Assembly: GCF_900580675.1 (NCBI RefSeq) | Contig: NZ_UTBG01000150.1 | Span: forward strand, 1-64,000 | From: Pseudomonas viridiflava | Lineage (GTDB): Bacteria; Pseudomonadota; Gammaproteobacteria; Pseudomonadales; Pseudomonadaceae | Reading direction: 5' to 3' | Length of the DNA stretch: 64,000 bases | Part shown: piece by piece, positions 41,194-53,455 of the stretch | Layout: the number at the start of each line of letters is the position of its first letter | Position numbering within the stretch: position 1 is the stretch's first letter | The notes under the pieces: model-generated | Database searches by the model: none | What the model was told of the DNA's origin: nothing | The model's input: the letters and a program-made list of their open reading frames with translations, nothing else | Position numbers and translations under genes: made by a program

Positions 41194-41217
41194 AAAGGCG
41201 CCGAGAGGCGCCTTTTT
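41194..41217 (+). terminator. Intrinsic terminator of clpA
   Basis: Stem GGCGCC (41197-41202) / GGCGCC (41207-41212) extended by AAA/TTT, loop GAGA, then UUUUU. It lies 20 bases after the clpA stop. Confidence 0.92.
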
Positions 41218-41264
41218 GTTGTCTCTGATTCTGCAATGCAGTCTTCAGGTCAATAAAGATCAAA

Positions 41265-41353
41265 TGTGGGAGCTGGCTTGCCTGCGATAGCGGTGGATCA
41301 GGTCAGAGCTCCCTGGCTGACACACTGCCATCGCAGGCAAGCCAGCTCCCACA
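41265..41353. repeat. REPIN, type B, outward orientation
   Basis: TGTGGGAGCTGGCTTGCCTG starts at 41265 and its complement ends at 41353. Same REP type as 28202, but with the TGTGGG ends outermost and a longer centre of about 40 bases. Confidence 0.9.
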
Positions 41354-41391
41354 GCGCCAAGTGGTGTCTGTTTGATAAATCGCGCGCACAC

Positions 41392-41419
41392 AAAAACGCC
41401 CGGCATAACCGGGCGTTTT
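41392..41419 (-). terminator. Intrinsic terminator of infA
   Basis: AAAACGCCCGG (41393-41403) / CCGGGCGTTTT (41409-41419) with loop CATAA; five U follow on the minus strand. It starts 12 bases past the infA stop. Confidence 0.92.
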
Positions 41420-41431
41420 GTATTGACTTGC

Positions 41432-41650
41432 TTAACGAGCGCGGTAAGTGATGCGCCCTTTGCTCAAGTCATAGGGCGTCAGCTCGACGCGCACTTTGTC
41501 ACCGGTAAGAATACGAATGTAGTTCTTGCGCATCTTGCCGGAGATATGCGCGGTTACGACGTGCCCATTTTCCAACTCCACACGAAACATGGTGTTGGGC
41601 AGGGTGTCGACGACAGTGCCTTCCATTTCGAAGCTGTCTTCTTTCGACAT
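41432..41650 (-). CDS. infA: Translation initiation factor IF-1
   Basis: A 72-residue OB-fold protein that occupies the ribosomal A site during initiation. It begins [20 protein letters not shown] and contains the signature [16 protein letters not shown]. The start ATG 41650 follows GAGGG. It is located between clpA and bpt as in other pseudomonads; the 100 bases up to bpt leave room for its own promoter. Confidence 0.97.
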
Positions 41651-41750
41651 GCAGTAAAGCCCTCGGTATCCAGTGAATGGCCCGGTGCAACTGCGCCAGG
41701 CAAAAGCGGCGTGCATTGTGCCCGAAAAAGGGTGTTTAAGCCAAGGGGTT

Positions 41751-42458
41751 CTAGTTAAGCGTGACCCATCTTTGATTAATCAGCAGTTCTATGGGCCGAT
41801 ATTGGGTCTTGTAACTCATCTTTTTGCAGTTTTTGATCCAGTATCCGAGGTACACCGCCTCCAGTTCCTGGCGCATGGCTTCGCCGATTTGCCAGAGGAT
41901 CGCGAAGCGCCCAAGGCTGCGGCGCTCCTCGGCCGGCTCGTAGAACGTGTAGACCGCTGACAAGCCATTAGGCAGCAAATCGGTCACGGCAACCGCTACG
42001 AGGCGGCCTTCGAGGCGAAACTCGTAAAAACGCGAGAAAGGCAGTTCGCGCACCAGGAAGGTGGAAAATTGGTCGCGACTCGGCGGGAACATATCGCCGT
42101 CGGCGTGCCGTTGTTCGATATAGCGCTGGTAAAGATCGAAATACTCTTCGCTGAACTGGGGTTTGGCCGGCGTTACGGTTAAGTCGGCGTTGCGCTTGAG
42201 GATGCGCTTCTGGTTGCGGTCCGGTACAAACTGCGCCACGGGAATGCGTGCCGGGACGCAGGCATTGCAGTTCTGGCAATGCGGCCGGTACAAGTGATCG
42301 CCACTGCGCCGAAAACCCATTTCCGAGAGATCGGCGTACACATGCACGTCCATTGGCTGGCTGGGGTCGAGGAACAGCGTGGTGGCCTGCTCGTCGGGCA
42401 GATAGCTGCAAGAGTGGGGTTGAGTGGCATAAAACTTCAAGCGCGCCAACTCGGTCAT
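41751..42458 (-). CDS. bpt: Aspartate/glutamate leucyltransferase (Bpt/Ate family)
   Basis: A 235-residue aminoacyl-tRNA-protein transferase that adds an amino acid, Leu in characterised bacterial Bpt, to proteins with N-terminal Asp or Glu, making them ClpS substrates. The N-terminal Cys (HSCSYLP) and the cluster [12 protein letters not shown] are family hallmarks; the C-terminal GNAT-like domain includes [18 protein letters not shown] 42458 is preferred to 42464 because GAGGG is 7 bases upstream. It is co-directional with aat, 55 bases downstream of it. Confidence 0.93.
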
Positions 42459-42513
42459 GATCAACCCTCGGATAAGCTTTGAAATAAGTGTAAGCCAGGT
42501 GCGCGAAAGTCGC

Positions 42514-43194
42514 CTAGGAAACCCACGGCCCGGTGTTGGCTTGGTCCAGATGGTCGCGCAGGAAGTTCGCGAATTCGCTGCGGGGGATGGCGCGTGCGCC
42601 CAGGCTGTGCAGGTGATCGTTGGGCATCTGGCAGTCGATCAGTACAAAACCCCAGGCCTGCAGTTGCCGGGTCAGCGTGGCGAAGCCGAATTTGGAAGCG
42701 TTGTCGGCGCGGCTGAACATGGACTCGCCAAAAAACAGCTGGCCCATCGCCAGGCCGTACAGGCCGCCCACCAGTTCGCCGTCGTCCCAGACCTCTACCG
42801 AGTGCGCGTAGCCGCGCGCGTGCAGTTCCAGGTAAGCGCTTTGTATGCCTTCGGTGATCCAGGTGCCATCGGCATAGGCGCGCGGCGCGGCGCAGGCCTG
42901 GATGACCGCGGCGAAGTCCTGGTCGAAGGTCACGCTGTAGCGCTGTTGGCGCAGCAGTTTGCCCAGGCTGCGGGATACGTGCAGTTCGTCCGGGAAAATC
43001 ACCGTGCGTGGGTCGGGTGACCACCAGAGGATCGGCTGGCCATCCGAGAACCAGGGAAAGCAGCCGTGCCGGTAGGCCTGGATCAGGCGCTCGGGCGACA
43101 GGTCGCCACCGGCGGCAAGCAGGCCATTGGGTTCGCGCATGGCCTTGGCCAGCGGTGGGAAGTTCAGGGTGTCGCGTTGTAACCAGGTCAGCAT
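42514..43194 (-). CDS. aat: Leucyl/phenylalanyl-tRNA-protein transferase
   Basis: A 226-residue enzyme that transfers Leu or Phe from tRNA to proteins with N-terminal Arg or Lys. Landmarks are [25 protein letters not shown] near the start (residues about 24-48, quoted in part), [11 protein letters not shown], and [18 protein letters not shown] 43194 ([10 protein letters not shown]) is chosen to match the usual 226-residue form; a TTG 54 bases upstream is in frame but unsupported, and the ribosome-binding site of either is weak. It forms a pair with bpt. Confidence 0.95.
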   Translation of the reverse strand: MLTWLQRDTLNFPPLAKAMREPNGLLAAGGDLSPERLIQAYRHGCFPWFSDGQPILWWSPDPRTVIFPDELHVSRSLGKLLRQQRYSVTFDQDFAAVIQACAAPRAYADGTWITEGIQSAYLELHARGYAHSVEVWDDGELVGGLYGLAMGQLFFGESMFSRADNASKFGFATLTRQLQAWGFVLIDCQMPNDHLHSLGARAIPRSEFANFLRDHLDQANTGPWVS

Positions 43195-43462
43195 GGCATC
43201 CAGGCTTGCGGAAGGGGAGGGGAGTGGCAGGAATGTCGCCTGCCCCAAGGGTTCTGATTATTGTCGACACAGCGCCACGGGGCCAGCCCGAATCGGCAAT
43301 TGGCGTGCATTAGCGTGAGCGGGTGTTTCTGCAACTCTCTGCATAAGGCGTGGTCGTAATCGGGTCTGGCCAATGCAGGCCATTTGCCAAGCTTGCCTGG
43401 ATTGCTAAATACAGCTCATAAGCCTTTGTCAGCAAAGACAATGCATGCTCAAATTGAACATG

Positions 43463-43525
43463 TTGTGACACACCATTGGCAATGCTGCGTGATGAATGCC
43501 AAGTGGCGTGGCATCAGTGTCACAA
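43463..43525. repeat. Long inverted repeat upstream of ftsK
   Basis: In the 497-base gene-free gap between aat and ftsK, TTGTGACAC (43463-43471) is perfectly mirrored by GTGTCACAA (43517-43525). Inside, CCATTGGCA pairs with TGCCAAGTGG with one bulge. The whole could fold into an extended hairpin or be a split operator. The rest of the gap is AT-richer with no gene, consistent with promoters for both neighbours. Confidence 0.5.
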
Positions 43526-43691
43526 ACCCGTACAATGCGGCCATTGTGGCGTTATCGCCATTTCACCCGGCAATCGCCCAGTGTTAAAAGTAGATTCAAC
43601 GACGTTCGTTCATTTTTCAGCTGCTCGGATTGGGCAGTATTTACAGTTATTCAACAGATGGACGCGCTAAAGGCGCAGGAAAAGACCCGTT

Positions 43692-46100
43692 TTGAAGAAA
43701 TCCGCCGCAGTACCTAAAGCAGCAGTCGTGCCGGCCTGGCGCCAGCACCTGCACTACCGACTCAAGGAAGGTGCGCTGATCGCGATCGGCGCCCTGTGCC
43801 TGTTCCTGATGATGGCCTTGCTCACATACGGCAAGGACGACCCGGGCTGGAGCCACAACAGCAAGATCGAAGACGTGCAGAACTTCGGCGGGCCTGTCGG
43901 CTCCTACAGCGCCGATATCCTGTTTATGGTGCTGGGTTACTTCGCCTATATCTTCCCGCTGTTGCTGGCGATCAAGACCTGGCAGATTTTCCGCCAGCGT
44001 CACGAGCCGTGGCAGTGGAGCGGCTGGCTGTTTTCGTGGCGCCTGATCGGCCTGGTGTTCCTGATACTGTCCGGCGCAGCGCTGGCGCATATTCATTTCC
44101 ACGCACCCACCGGCTTGCCTGCGGGCGCGGGCGGCGCGCTGGGTGAAAGCCTGGGCGACCTGGCGCGCAAGACCCTGAATATCCAGGGCAGCACGCTGAT
44201 GTTTATCGCGCTGTTCCTGTTCGGCCTCACGGTGTTCACCGACCTGTCGTGGTTCAAGGTGATGGACGTGACCGGCAAGATCACCCTCGACCTGCTCGAA
44301 CTGTTCCAGGGCGCAGCCAACCGCTGGTGGGCGGCGCGGGTGGAACGCAAGCGCATGGTCGCCCAGTTGCGCGAGGTGGACACCCGTGTCAACGAAGTGG
44401 TCGCCCCGAGCACGCCGGACCGCCGCGAGCAGGCCAAGGTCAAGGAGCGCCTGATCGAGCGCGAGCAGGCCCTGAGCAAGCACATGTCGGACCGCGAGAA
44501 GCAGGTGCCGCCGGTCATTGCGCCCGCACCGCCCAAGGCTCCCGAGCCGAGCCACCGCGTCCAGAAAGAGAAGCAGGCGCCGTTGTTTGTCGACAGCGCC
44601 GTCGAAGGCACCTTGCCGCCGATCTCGATCCTCGACCCGGCCGAAAAGAAACAACTCAACTATTCGCCTGAGTCGCTGGCGGCCGTCGGCCATCTGCTCG
44701 AAATCAAACTCAAGGAATTCGGGGTCGAAGTGTCGGTGGACTCGATCCACCCCGGCCCGGTGATTACCCGTTACGAAATCCAGCCGGCCGCAGGCGTCAA
44801 GGTCAGCCGTATTTCCAACCTCGCCAAAGACCTGGCGCGCTCCCTGGCCGTAACCAGCGTGCGTGTGGTGGAAGTGATTCCCGGCAAGACCACCGTGGGT
44901 ATCGAAATTCCCAACGAAGACCGCCAGATCGTGCGTTTCTCCGAGGTGCTGTCGACGCCGGAATACGACAACTTCAAGTCGCCGGTCACCCTGGCCCTGG
45001 GCCATGACATCGGCGGCAAGCCGGTGATCACCGACCTGGCTAAAATGCCGCACCTGCTGGTCGCCGGTACCACCGGTTCCGGTAAGTCGGTGGGTGTGAA
45101 CGCGATGATCCTGTCGATCCTGTTCAAGTCCGGCCCGGATGACGCCAAGCTGATCATGATCGACCCGAAAATGCTTGAGCTGTCCTTCTACGAAGGCATT
45201 CCGCACCTGCTGTGCCCGGTGGTCACCGACATGAAAGACGCTGCCAACGCCCTGCGCTGGAGCGTGGCCGAGATGGAGCGCCGCTACAAACTGATGGCGA
45301 AGATGGGCGTGCGTAACCTGTCGGGCTTCAACGCCAAGGTCAAGGAAGCCCAGGACGCCGGCACGCCGTTGACCGATCCTTTGTACAAGCGCGAAAGCAT
45401 TCACGACGAAGCGCCGCTGCTGACCAAGCTGCCGACCATCGTCGTGGTCGTCGACGAATTCGCCGACATGATGATGATCGTCGGCAAGAAGGTTGAAGAA
45501 CTGATCGCCCGTATCGCCCAAAAGGCCCGTGCCGCCGGTATTCACTTGATCCTCGCGACCCAGCGTCCGTCGGTGGATGTCATCACCGGTCTGATCAAGG
45601 CCAACATTCCTACACGAATGGCGTTCCAGGTGTCGAGCAAGATCGACTCGCGGACCATCATCGACCAGGGCGGCGCCGAGCAATTGCTGGGTCACGGTGA
45701 CATGCTCTACATGCCGCCAGGCACCAGCCTGCCGATCCGCGTACACGGCGCATTTGTTTCCGATGATGAAGTACACCGCGTGGTGGAAGCCTGGAAACTG
45801 CGTGGCGCACCGGAATACAACGACGATATCCTTGCGGGCGTCGAAGAGGCCGGCAGCGGCTTCGACGGCGGCAGCAGCGGTGGCGACGATGACGCCGAGA
45901 CCGATGCGCTGTACGACGAAGCCGTGGCATTCGTGCTGGAAAGCCGCCGCGCCTCTATCTCTGCGGTGCAACGCAAACTGAAAATCGGCTACAACCGCGC
46001 CGCCCGCATGATCGAATCCATGGAAAATGCTGGCGTCGTGACCGCAATGAACACCAACGGCTCGCGTGAAGTCATCGCCCCCGGGCAGATGCGCGACTGA
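43692..46100 (+). CDS. ftsK: DNA translocase FtsK
   Basis: An 802-residue septal DNA pump that clears chromosomes from the division plane and activates XerCD at dif. Four membrane helices lie within about residues 28-190, then a fairly short Pro/charged linker (about 200-300). The RecA-like motor has Walker [11 protein letters not shown] (457-466) and Walker [13 protein letters not shown] near 585. The C-terminal gamma domain (about 735-802), with [20 protein letters not shown], reads KOPS DNA signals. The start is TTG 43692: AGGA lies 11 bases upstream and no in-frame ATG or GTG fits better. lolA follows. Confidence 0.94.
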   Translation: MKKSAAVPKAAVVPAWRQHLHYRLKEGALIAIGALCLFLMMALLTYGKDDPGWSHNSKIEDVQNFGGPVGSYSADILFMVLGYFAYIFPLLLAIKTWQIFRQRHEPWQWSGWLFSWRLIGLVFLILSGAALAHIHFHAPTGLPAGAGGALGESLGDLARKTLNIQGSTLMFIALFLFGLTVFTDLSWFKVMDVTGKITLDLLELFQGAANRWWAARVERKRMVAQLREVDTRVNEVVAPSTPDRREQAKVKERLIEREQALSKHMSDREKQVPPVIAPAPPKAPEPSHRVQKEKQAPLFVDSAVEGTLPPISILDPAEKKQLNYSPESLAAVGHLLEIKLKEFGVEVSVDSIHPGPVITRYEIQPAAGVKVSRISNLAKDLARSLAVTSVRVVEVIPGKTTVGIEIPNEDRQIVRFSEVLSTPEYDNFKSPVTLALGHDIGGKPVITDLAKMPHLLVAGTTGSGKSVGVNAMILSILFKSGPDDAKLIMIDPKMLELSFYEGIPHLLCPVVTDMKDAANALRWSVAEMERRYKLMAKMGVRNLSGFNAKVKEAQDAGTPLTDPLYKRESIHDEAPLLTKLPTIVVVVDEFADMMMIVGKKVEELIARIAQKARAAGIHLILATQRPSVDVITGLIKANIPTRMAFQVSSKIDSRTIIDQGGAEQLLGHGDMLYMPPGTSLPIRVHGAFVSDDEVHRVVEAWKLRGAPEYNDDILAGVEEAGSGFDGGSSGGDDDAETDALYDEAVAFVLESRRASISAVQRKLKIGYNRAARMIESMENAGVVTAMNTNGSREVIAPGQMRD

Positions 46101-46154
46101 CCCCGCGCCGCGTGGCAGCACGCGGCGTGCCCTGACTACTCAATGAGGACTCCC

Positions 46155-46778
46155 ATGCGTCTTATCCGCATGCTGTTGTTGCCGGCACTGGCCTTGACCG
46201 CTGTTTCGGCCCACGCTGACCCGGCCTCTGTTGCCAGCCTGAAAAACCTGCTGGACAAATCCCAGACCCTGACCGCGCGCTTTTCCCAGATGACGCTGGA
46301 CGCCGGCGGTACCCAATTGCAGGAAACCGCAGGTGAAATGGCCGTGCAGCGTCCAGGCCTGTTCTACTGGCACACCGAAGGCAAGGCTGAGCAGACCATC
46401 GTTTCCGACGGCCAGAAAGTCACCCTGTGGGACCCGGACCTGGAGCAGGCGACCATCAAGAAGCTCGACCCGCGCCTGAACCAGACCCCGGCGCTGTTGC
46501 TCTCGGGCGACGTGTCGAAAATCAACGACAGCTTCGACATCACCTCCAAACAAACCAGCAACGTGATCGAATTCACGCTCAAGCCGAAATCCAAGGACAC
46601 GCTGTTTGACACCCTGTCCTTGTCGTTCGGCAACGGCGTAATCAATAACATGCGCCTGGTCGACAGCGTCGGTCAGCGCACCGATATCCTGTTCTCCGGG
46701 GTCAAGGCCAACCAGCCGGTGCCCGCGTCCAAGTTCAAGTTCGTCATCCCCAAGGGTGCCGACGTGATCCAGGAATAA
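46155..46778 (+). CDS. lolA: Outer-membrane lipoprotein carrier LolA
   Basis: A 207-residue periplasmic chaperone that ferries lipoproteins from LolCDE to LolB. The signal peptide [21 protein letters not shown] is cleaved before DPAS. The mature part shows the family pattern [11 protein letters not shown] and [20 protein letters not shown], with the beta-sheet cavity. ATG 46155 is chosen over 46143 because GAGGA precedes it and the N-terminus then fits a signal peptide. It lies between ftsK and rarA in conserved order. Confidence 0.95.
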   Translation: MRLIRMLLLPALALTAVSAHADPASVASLKNLLDKSQTLTARFSQMTLDAGGTQLQETAGEMAVQRPGLFYWHTEGKAEQTIVSDGQKVTLWDPDLEQATIKKLDPRLNQTPALLLSGDVSKINDSFDITSKQTSNVIEFTLKPKSKDTLFDTLSLSFGNGVINNMRLVDSVGQRTDILFSGVKANQPVPASKFKFVIPKGADVIQE

Positions 46779-46805
46779 ATTCCCCAGAGGTTTCAAACGC
46801 TGCCC

Positions 46806-48127
46806 ATGGACCTGTTTCGAAGTGACCCGATTGCCCAGCCCCTGGCCGCGCGCTTGCGTTCGACCAACCTGGATGAGTATGTCGGTCAGGAACACCTGCT
46901 CGCTCGCGGCAAGCCTTTGCGCGAAGCCCTGGAGCAGGGCGCGCTGCACTCGATGATTTTCTGGGGGCCGCCGGGGGTGGGTAAGACCACACTGGCGCGG
47001 CTGCTGGCGAAAGTCTCGGACGCGCACTTCGAAACGGTTTCGGCGGTGCTGGCCGGGGTCAAGGAGATCCGCCAGGCGGTGGAAGTCGCCAAGCAACAGG
47101 CCGGGCAGTACGGCAAGCGCACCATCCTGTTTGTCGACGAAGTGCACCGCTTCAACAAGTCGCAACAGGATGCATTTTTGCCGTACGTCGAAGACGGCAC
47201 GCTGATCTTTATCGGCGCCACCACCGAAAACCCCTCGTTTGAACTGAACAATGCGTTGCTTTCGCGGGCGCGTGTCTATGTGCTCAAGAGCCTGGACGAA
47301 GCCGCGATGCGCAAGCTCCTGCAGCGTGCCTTGAGCGAAGACAAGGGCCTGGGCAAACGCCAGCTCGGCCTCAGCGATGAAGGCTTCAAGATTTTGATGA
47401 GCGCCGCCGACGGCGATGGCCGACGCTTTCTCAACCTGCTGGAAAACGCCTCGGATCTCGCCGAAGACAACAGCGAAATTGGCGTTGACCTCCTGCAAAG
47501 CCTGCTCGGCGACACACGTCGGCGTTTCGACAAGGGCGGCGAAGCCTTCTACGACCAGATTTCCGCGTTGCACAAATCCGTGCGTGGCTCCAACCCCAAC
47601 GGCGCCCTGTACTGGTTTGCGCGGATGATCGACGGCGGTTGCGACCCGCTGTACCTCGCACGCCGTGTGGTACGCATGGCCAGCGAAGATATCGGCAATG
47701 CCGACCCGCGTGCGCTGAGCCTGTGCCTGGCCGCCTGGGAAGTGCAGGAACGCCTCGGCAGCCCGGAAGGCGAGCTGGCGGTGGCCCAGGCCATTACCTA
47801 CCTGGCCTGCGCGCCGAAAAGCAACGCGGTGTACATGGGCTTCAAGTCCGCGCTGCGTGCCGCTGCCGAACACGGTTCCCTCGAAGTGCCGCTGCACTTG
47901 CGCAACGCACCGACCAAGCTGATGAAACAGCTGGGCTACGGCGACGAATACCGCTATGCCCATGATGAGCCGGACGCCTATGCGGCCGGCGAAGATTACT
48001 TCCCCGATGAACTTGAGCCGCAGCCGTTCTATCAGCCGGTGCCCCGTGGCCTCGAGCTGAAAATCGGTGAAAAGCTCAATCACCTCGCCCAACTCGACCG
48101 TCTCAGCCCAAAACAGCGGAGAAAGTA

Positions 48128-48128
<1 letters not shown>
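46806..48128 (+). CDS. rarA: Replication-associated recombination protein RarA
   Basis: A 440-residue AAA+ ATPase related to clamp loaders, acting at stalled forks. Walker [10 protein letters not shown] is at residues 54-62 and Walker [13 protein letters not shown] near 108-119; the Arg-finger-containing sensor region and the C-terminal tetramerisation domain (from about 250) follow. It ends with TAATG, so its last base is the first of the crcB start codon, giving translational coupling. Confidence 0.95.
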
Positions 48129-49799
<1,671 letters not shown>

Positions 49800-51194
49800 A
49801 TGGAATTTCTGCCGCTGTTTCATAACCTGCGCGGCAGTCGCGTGTTGGTCGTTGGTGGCGGGGAGATTGCCTTGCGCAAATCCCGCCTGCTGGCCGACGC
49901 GGGCGCAGTGCTGCGGGTGGTTGCTCCCCAGATCGAAGACCAGTTGCGTGAATTGGTGCTGGGCAGTGGCGGGGAACTGATTTTGCGCGGTTATCAGGAG
50001 CCCGACCTCGACGGCTGCGTCCTGATTATTGCCGCGACCGACGACGAGCCCCTGAACGCGCAGGTGTCCAGTGATGCCAAGCGCCGCTGTGTACCGGTCA
50101 ACGTGGTGGATGCGCCGGCCTTGTGCAGCGTGATCTTCCCGGCGATTGTCGACCGTTCGCCGTTGGTAATTGCCGTCTCCAGCGGCGGCGATGCGCCGGT
50201 GCTGGCACGCTTGATCCGCGCCAAGCTGGAAACCTGGATTCCGTCTACCTACGGGCAGTTGGCCGGGTTGGCCGCGCGTTTTCGCGCCCAGGTCAAAGGC
50301 TTGTACCCGGATGTGCAGCAACGTCGTGCGTTCTGGGAAGAAGTATTCCAGGGCCCGATTGCCGACCGCCAACTGGCCGGGCAGGGCGACGAAGCCGAGC
50401 GCCTGCTGATCGAAAAGGTCAACGGCGCGCCGCCGCACGCACCGGGCGAGGTGTACCTGGTGGGCGCAGGCCCGGGCGATCCCGACCTGCTGACCTTCCG
50501 CGCCTTGCGCCTGATGCAGCAAGCCGACGTGGTGCTGTATGACCGCCTGGTGGCACCGGCGATTCTCGAACTGTGCCGTCGTGACGCCGAGCGCGTGTAC
50601 GTCGGCAAGCGCCGCGCCGACCACGCCGTGCCGCAAGACAGGATCAACCAGCAACTGGTGGACCTGGCCAAGCAAGGCAAGCGTGTGTTGCGCCTCAAGG
50701 GGGGCGACCCGTTCATCTTCGGCCGGGGTGGCGAAGAGATCGAAGAACTGGCGGCCCATGGCATCCCCTTCCAGGTGGTGCCGGGTATCACCGCGGCCAG
50801 CGGTTGCGCGGCGTATGCGGGGATTCCGCTGACCCATCGCGACTACGCGCAGTCAGTGCGCTTTATCACCGGGCACTTGAAGGACGGGACCTCGGACCTG
50901 CCCTGGCATGACCTGGTGGGGCCATCGCAGACCCTGGTGTTCTATATGGGCTTGATTGGCTTGCCGATCATCTGCGAACAGCTGATCAAGCATGGCCGCG
51001 CGGCAGATACCCCGGCCGCCTTGATCCAGCAGGGCACCACCGCCAACCAGCGCGTGTTCACCGGCACCTTGGCCGACTTGCCGCGCATGGTGGCGGAGCA
51101 TGAAGTGCATGCGCCGACCTTGGTGATCGTCGGTGAAGTGGTGGTGTTGCGCGAGAAGCTGAAGTGGTTTGAAGGCGCCCAGTCTCAGGTCTGA
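49800..51194 (+). CDS. cysG: Siroheme synthase CysG (trifunctional)
   Basis: A 464-residue fusion. The N-terminal half (about 1-200, NAD-binding [20 protein letters not shown]) is the dehydrogenase/ferrochelatase; the C-terminal half (about 215-464, [20 protein letters not shown] and [22 protein letters not shown], in part) is the uroporphyrinogen III methyltransferase. It makes siroheme for sulfite and nitrite reductases. ATG 49800 directly abuts the serS stop, so initiation depends on sequences inside serS, a sign of coupling. Confidence 0.95.
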   Translation: MEFLPLFHNLRGSRVLVVGGGEIALRKSRLLADAGAVLRVVAPQIEDQLRELVLGSGGELILRGYQEPDLDGCVLIIAATDDEPLNAQVSSDAKRRCVPVNVVDAPALCSVIFPAIVDRSPLVIAVSSGGDAPVLARLIRAKLETWIPSTYGQLAGLAARFRAQVKGLYPDVQQRRAFWEEVFQGPIADRQLAGQGDEAERLLIEKVNGAPPHAPGEVYLVGAGPGDPDLLTFRALRLMQQADVVLYDRLVAPAILELCRRDAERVYVGKRRADHAVPQDRINQQLVDLAKQGKRVLRLKGGDPFIFGRGGEEIEELAAHGIPFQVVPGITAASGCAAYAGIPLTHRDYAQSVRFITGHLKDGTSDLPWHDLVGPSQTLVFYMGLIGLPIICEQLIKHGRAADTPAALIQQGTTANQRVFTGTLADLPRMVAEHEVHAPTLVIVGEVVVLREKLKWFEGAQSQV

Positions 51195-51221
51195 GCCCAC
51201 TATTGTTGTGAGTGATCTTAT

Positions 51222-51355
51222 TGTGGTGAGCGGGCTTGCCCCGCGTTGGGCTGCGAAGCGGCCCTAAAACCAGACACCGCGTTTTGCCTGGCAGAACGCG
51301 GTGTTTTTATTGGGGCGGCTGCGCAGCCCAACGCGGGGCAAGCCCGCTCGCCACA
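51222..51355. repeat. REPIN, type C, with a terminator in its loop
   Basis: TGTGGTGAGCGGGCTTGCCC starts at 51222; its near-perfect complement ends at 51355. The arms are about 45 bases and include GCGTTGGGCTGC / GCAGCCCAACGC. The sequence family (TTGCCCCGCG) differs from types A and B. The intervening loop holds an intrinsic terminator (51274-51309). Confidence 0.88.
51274..51309 (+). terminator. Intrinsic terminator nested inside the type C REPIN
   Basis: ACACCGCGTT (51274-51283) / AACGCGGTGT (51295-51304), 11-base loop, followed by UUUUUAUU on the plus strand. It should end the serS-cysG transcript, 80 bases after the cysG stop. Confidence 0.85.
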
Positions 51356-51369
51356 GGGATAGCGTCAAG

Positions 51370-52365
51370 TCAGCTCCAAACGCCTTTGCCTGGCAATCGC
51401 ATGCGGTCATGCCTGGAATCAAACCCTTGCAACGGCCCCTTCGGCACAATCCCCGTCGGATTGATCGTGCGGTGGCTGGCATAGTAATGCCCCTTGATGT
51501 GCGCAAAATCCACCGTCTCCGCCACGCCCGGCCACTGATACACCTCCCTTAGCCAGTTCGACAAGTTCGGATAATCGGCAATCCGCCGCAAATTGCATTT
51601 GAAGTGGCTGTAATACACCGCATCAAAGCGAATCAGCGTGGTGAACAGCCGCACGTCGGCCTCGGTCAGGTATTCGCCGGCCAGGTAACGGTGATCACCC
51701 AAGTGTTGCTCCAGGTGGTCCAGCTCGGCAAACACATCATCAAACGCGCTTTCGTAGGCCTGCTGCGAGGTGGCGAAGCCAGCGCGGTACACCCCATTGT
51801 TCACGGCGGGGTAAATGCGTTCGTTCAATGCGTCGATGGTTGAGCGCAGGCCATCTGGATAGAAATCCAGCGTGTTGCCGGTCAGCCCGTTAAACGCGCT
51901 GTTGAACATGCGGATGATTTCCGCCGATTCATTGCTCACGATACGGTTCAGCTTCTTGTCCCACAGCACCGGAACGGTGACGCGCCCGGTGTAGTCGGCG
52001 GTATCGGCGGTGTAGCGCTGGTGCATGAAGTCGAAATCATCCAGCGCGTCGCCGGTCGAGCCGTGGGTTTTGTCGAAGGTCCAGCCGTTTTCCAGCATCA
52101 GCCAGCTGACGACGGACACGTCGATCAAGCTTTCCAGGCCCTTGAGCTTGCGCAGGATCAGCGTGCGATGCGCCCACGGGCAGGCCAGCGACACGTAGAG
52201 GTGGTAACGACCGGCTTCGGCCTTGAAACCGCCTTCACCACTCGGGCCGGGCTGACCGTCGGCGGTCACCCAGTGGCGGCGTTGCGCCTGTTCCCGTTGA
52301 AAAGCGCCGTCTGCGCTACTTTCGTACCACTGGTCTTTCCAGTGTCCTTCGATCAGCAAACCCAT
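51370..52365 (-). CDS. yqjG: Glutathionyl-hydroquinone reductase, YqjG/Xi-class GST
   Basis: A 331-residue omega-like glutathione transferase that reduces glutathionyl-hydroquinones. The catalytic Cys62 lies in SLACPWAHRTLI, the hallmark of the Xi class; the helical C-terminal domain (about 165-320) contains TEADVRLFTTLIRFDAVYY. The length fits EcYqjG (328). It starts at ATG 52365 and is a single gene, divergent from nothing and followed by the REPIN. It is probably cytosolic and part of detoxification. Confidence 0.88.
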   Translation of the reverse strand: MGLLIEGHWKDQWYESSADGAFQREQAQRRHWVTADGQPGPSGEGGFKAEAGRYHLYVSLACPWAHRTLILRKLKGLESLIDVSVVSWLMLENGWTFDKTHGSTGDALDDFDFMHQRYTADTADYTGRVTVPVLWDKKLNRIVSNESAEIIRMFNSAFNGLTGNTLDFYPDGLRSTIDALNERIYPAVNNGVYRAGFATSQQAYESAFDDVFAELDHLEQHLGDHRYLAGEYLTEADVRLFTTLIRFDAVYYSHFKCNLRRIADYPNLSNWLREVYQWPGVAETVDFAHIKGHYYASHRTINPTGIVPKGPLQGFDSRHDRMRLPGKGVWS

Positions 52366-52453
52366 GACTGGCTCCTCGGCTAATAAGCGTTGGAGCCCAG
52401 TCTAAAGGGATGAGTTCGAACTAAAAGCGCAAAGACCGGGCGTGAATCATCGA

Positions 52454-53455
52454 TTAAATCGATTTGTCCCGCGCCTCCCAGTATTGCTGGGCCAATTCGA
52501 ACGCCTGTGGCCGTGGATGGCCGAGGCCACGCAAGGCCAACGCCATGGTGGCGATCAGCGCCAGTTGCGGGTAGCTGTCTTCGATATCACCACGCCACAG
52601 CGCCTTCAAGTGCTCAGGCTCAAGGCTCGCCGGTTTGACGTGGCGCTGGGCGGAGAGGGCGGGCCACTCTTCGTCCCAGCTTTCGCCGCCGGTGGTGCCG
52701 TATAGATGGCTGAGGGTGTCAGGGTTGATCTCGACCTCGCCACCGTCGCCCTTGACCACAATCACGTTATCCCCCAGCAAGCCGCTGGCATCGCGGTGCA
52801 CGCCTTGGTAACCGGGGTGGAAAATGCTTTGCAGGCCGCAGCGCGCATTCAGCGGGTTGAGCAGGCGCGCCAGGGAGTGGATCGGCGAACGCAGGCCCAG
52901 GGTGTTGCGCAGGTCGATCATGCGCTGCAACTGCGGCGCCCAGTCGCCCAAGGGGATAAACGCCAGGTTGCCGTGCTCGAAGGCGGTCTCGACCTGTTGC
53001 CAATTACGGCACAGCGGAATCTGCAAACCCTCCAGCAATTGCTCGGTGTACAAACGGCCGGCGGTATGTGCGCCGCCGCCGTGCATCAGGATGCGCACGC
53101 CGTTTTGCGCCAGGCACTTGGCTGCCAGCAGGTACCACGGCAGGTGGCGTTTTTTGCCGGCGTAGGTCGGCCAATCGATATCCACGTTCAACGCCGGGGC
53201 GTTCAAGCGCTCGCGCACGGCTTCGGTGAAACCGGCGAGTTCTTCGGGGCTTTCTTCCTTGTGCCGCAGCAGCATCAGGAACGCGCCGAGCTGGGTGTCC
53301 TCGACTTTTTCGTCAAGCAACATGCCCATGGCTTCGCGGGCTTCCTCGCGGGTGAGGTTGCGCGCGCCGCGCTTGCCTTTGCCCAGGATGCGCACGAACT
53401 GCGCAAACGGGTGCTCGGCAGGGGTTTCAAGGGTCAGCGGGGCAAAATCGGTCAT
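52454..53455 (-). CDS. ybiB: TrpD2/YbiB-like glycosyltransferase-fold protein
   Basis: A 333-residue protein with the fold of anthranilate phosphoribosyltransferase: an N-terminal helical domain (LTREEAREAMGMLLDEKVEDTQLGAFLMLLR, quoted as a landmark only in part) and an alpha/beta body with the glycine-rich HGGGAHTAGRLYTE. Characterised YbiB binds nucleic acid and has no phosphoribosyltransferase activity. ATG 53455 overlaps the tusE stop by 4 bases, so it is co-translated with the tRNA-thiolation genes. A role in RNA or DNA metabolism is therefore plausible. Confidence 0.82.
   Translation of the reverse strand: MTDFAPLTLETPAEHPFAQFVRILGKGKRGARNLTREEAREAMGMLLDEKVEDTQLGAFLMLLRHKEESPEELAGFTEAVRERLNAPALNVDIDWPTYAGKKRHLPWYLLAAKCLAQNGVRILMHGGGAHTAGRLYTEQLLEGLQIPLCRNWQQVETAFEHGNLAFIPLGDWAPQLQRMIDLRNTLGLRSPIHSLARLLNPLNARCGLQSIFHPGYQGVHRDASGLLGDNVIVVKGDGGEVEINPDTLSHLYGTTGGESWDEEWPALSAQRHVKPASLEPEHLKALWRGDIEDSYPQLALIATMALALRGLGHPRPQAFELAQQYWEARDKSI

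Noticed and set aside
43195..43691. Search for trxB between aat and ftsK, where P. aeruginosa has it
   Set aside because: There is no such gene; I believe other species such as P. putida also lack it here, so absence is not remarkable.
43647..46121. An 824-codon minus-strand open frame
   Set aside because: Antisense to ftsK; His/Asp/Gly-rich shadow without homology.
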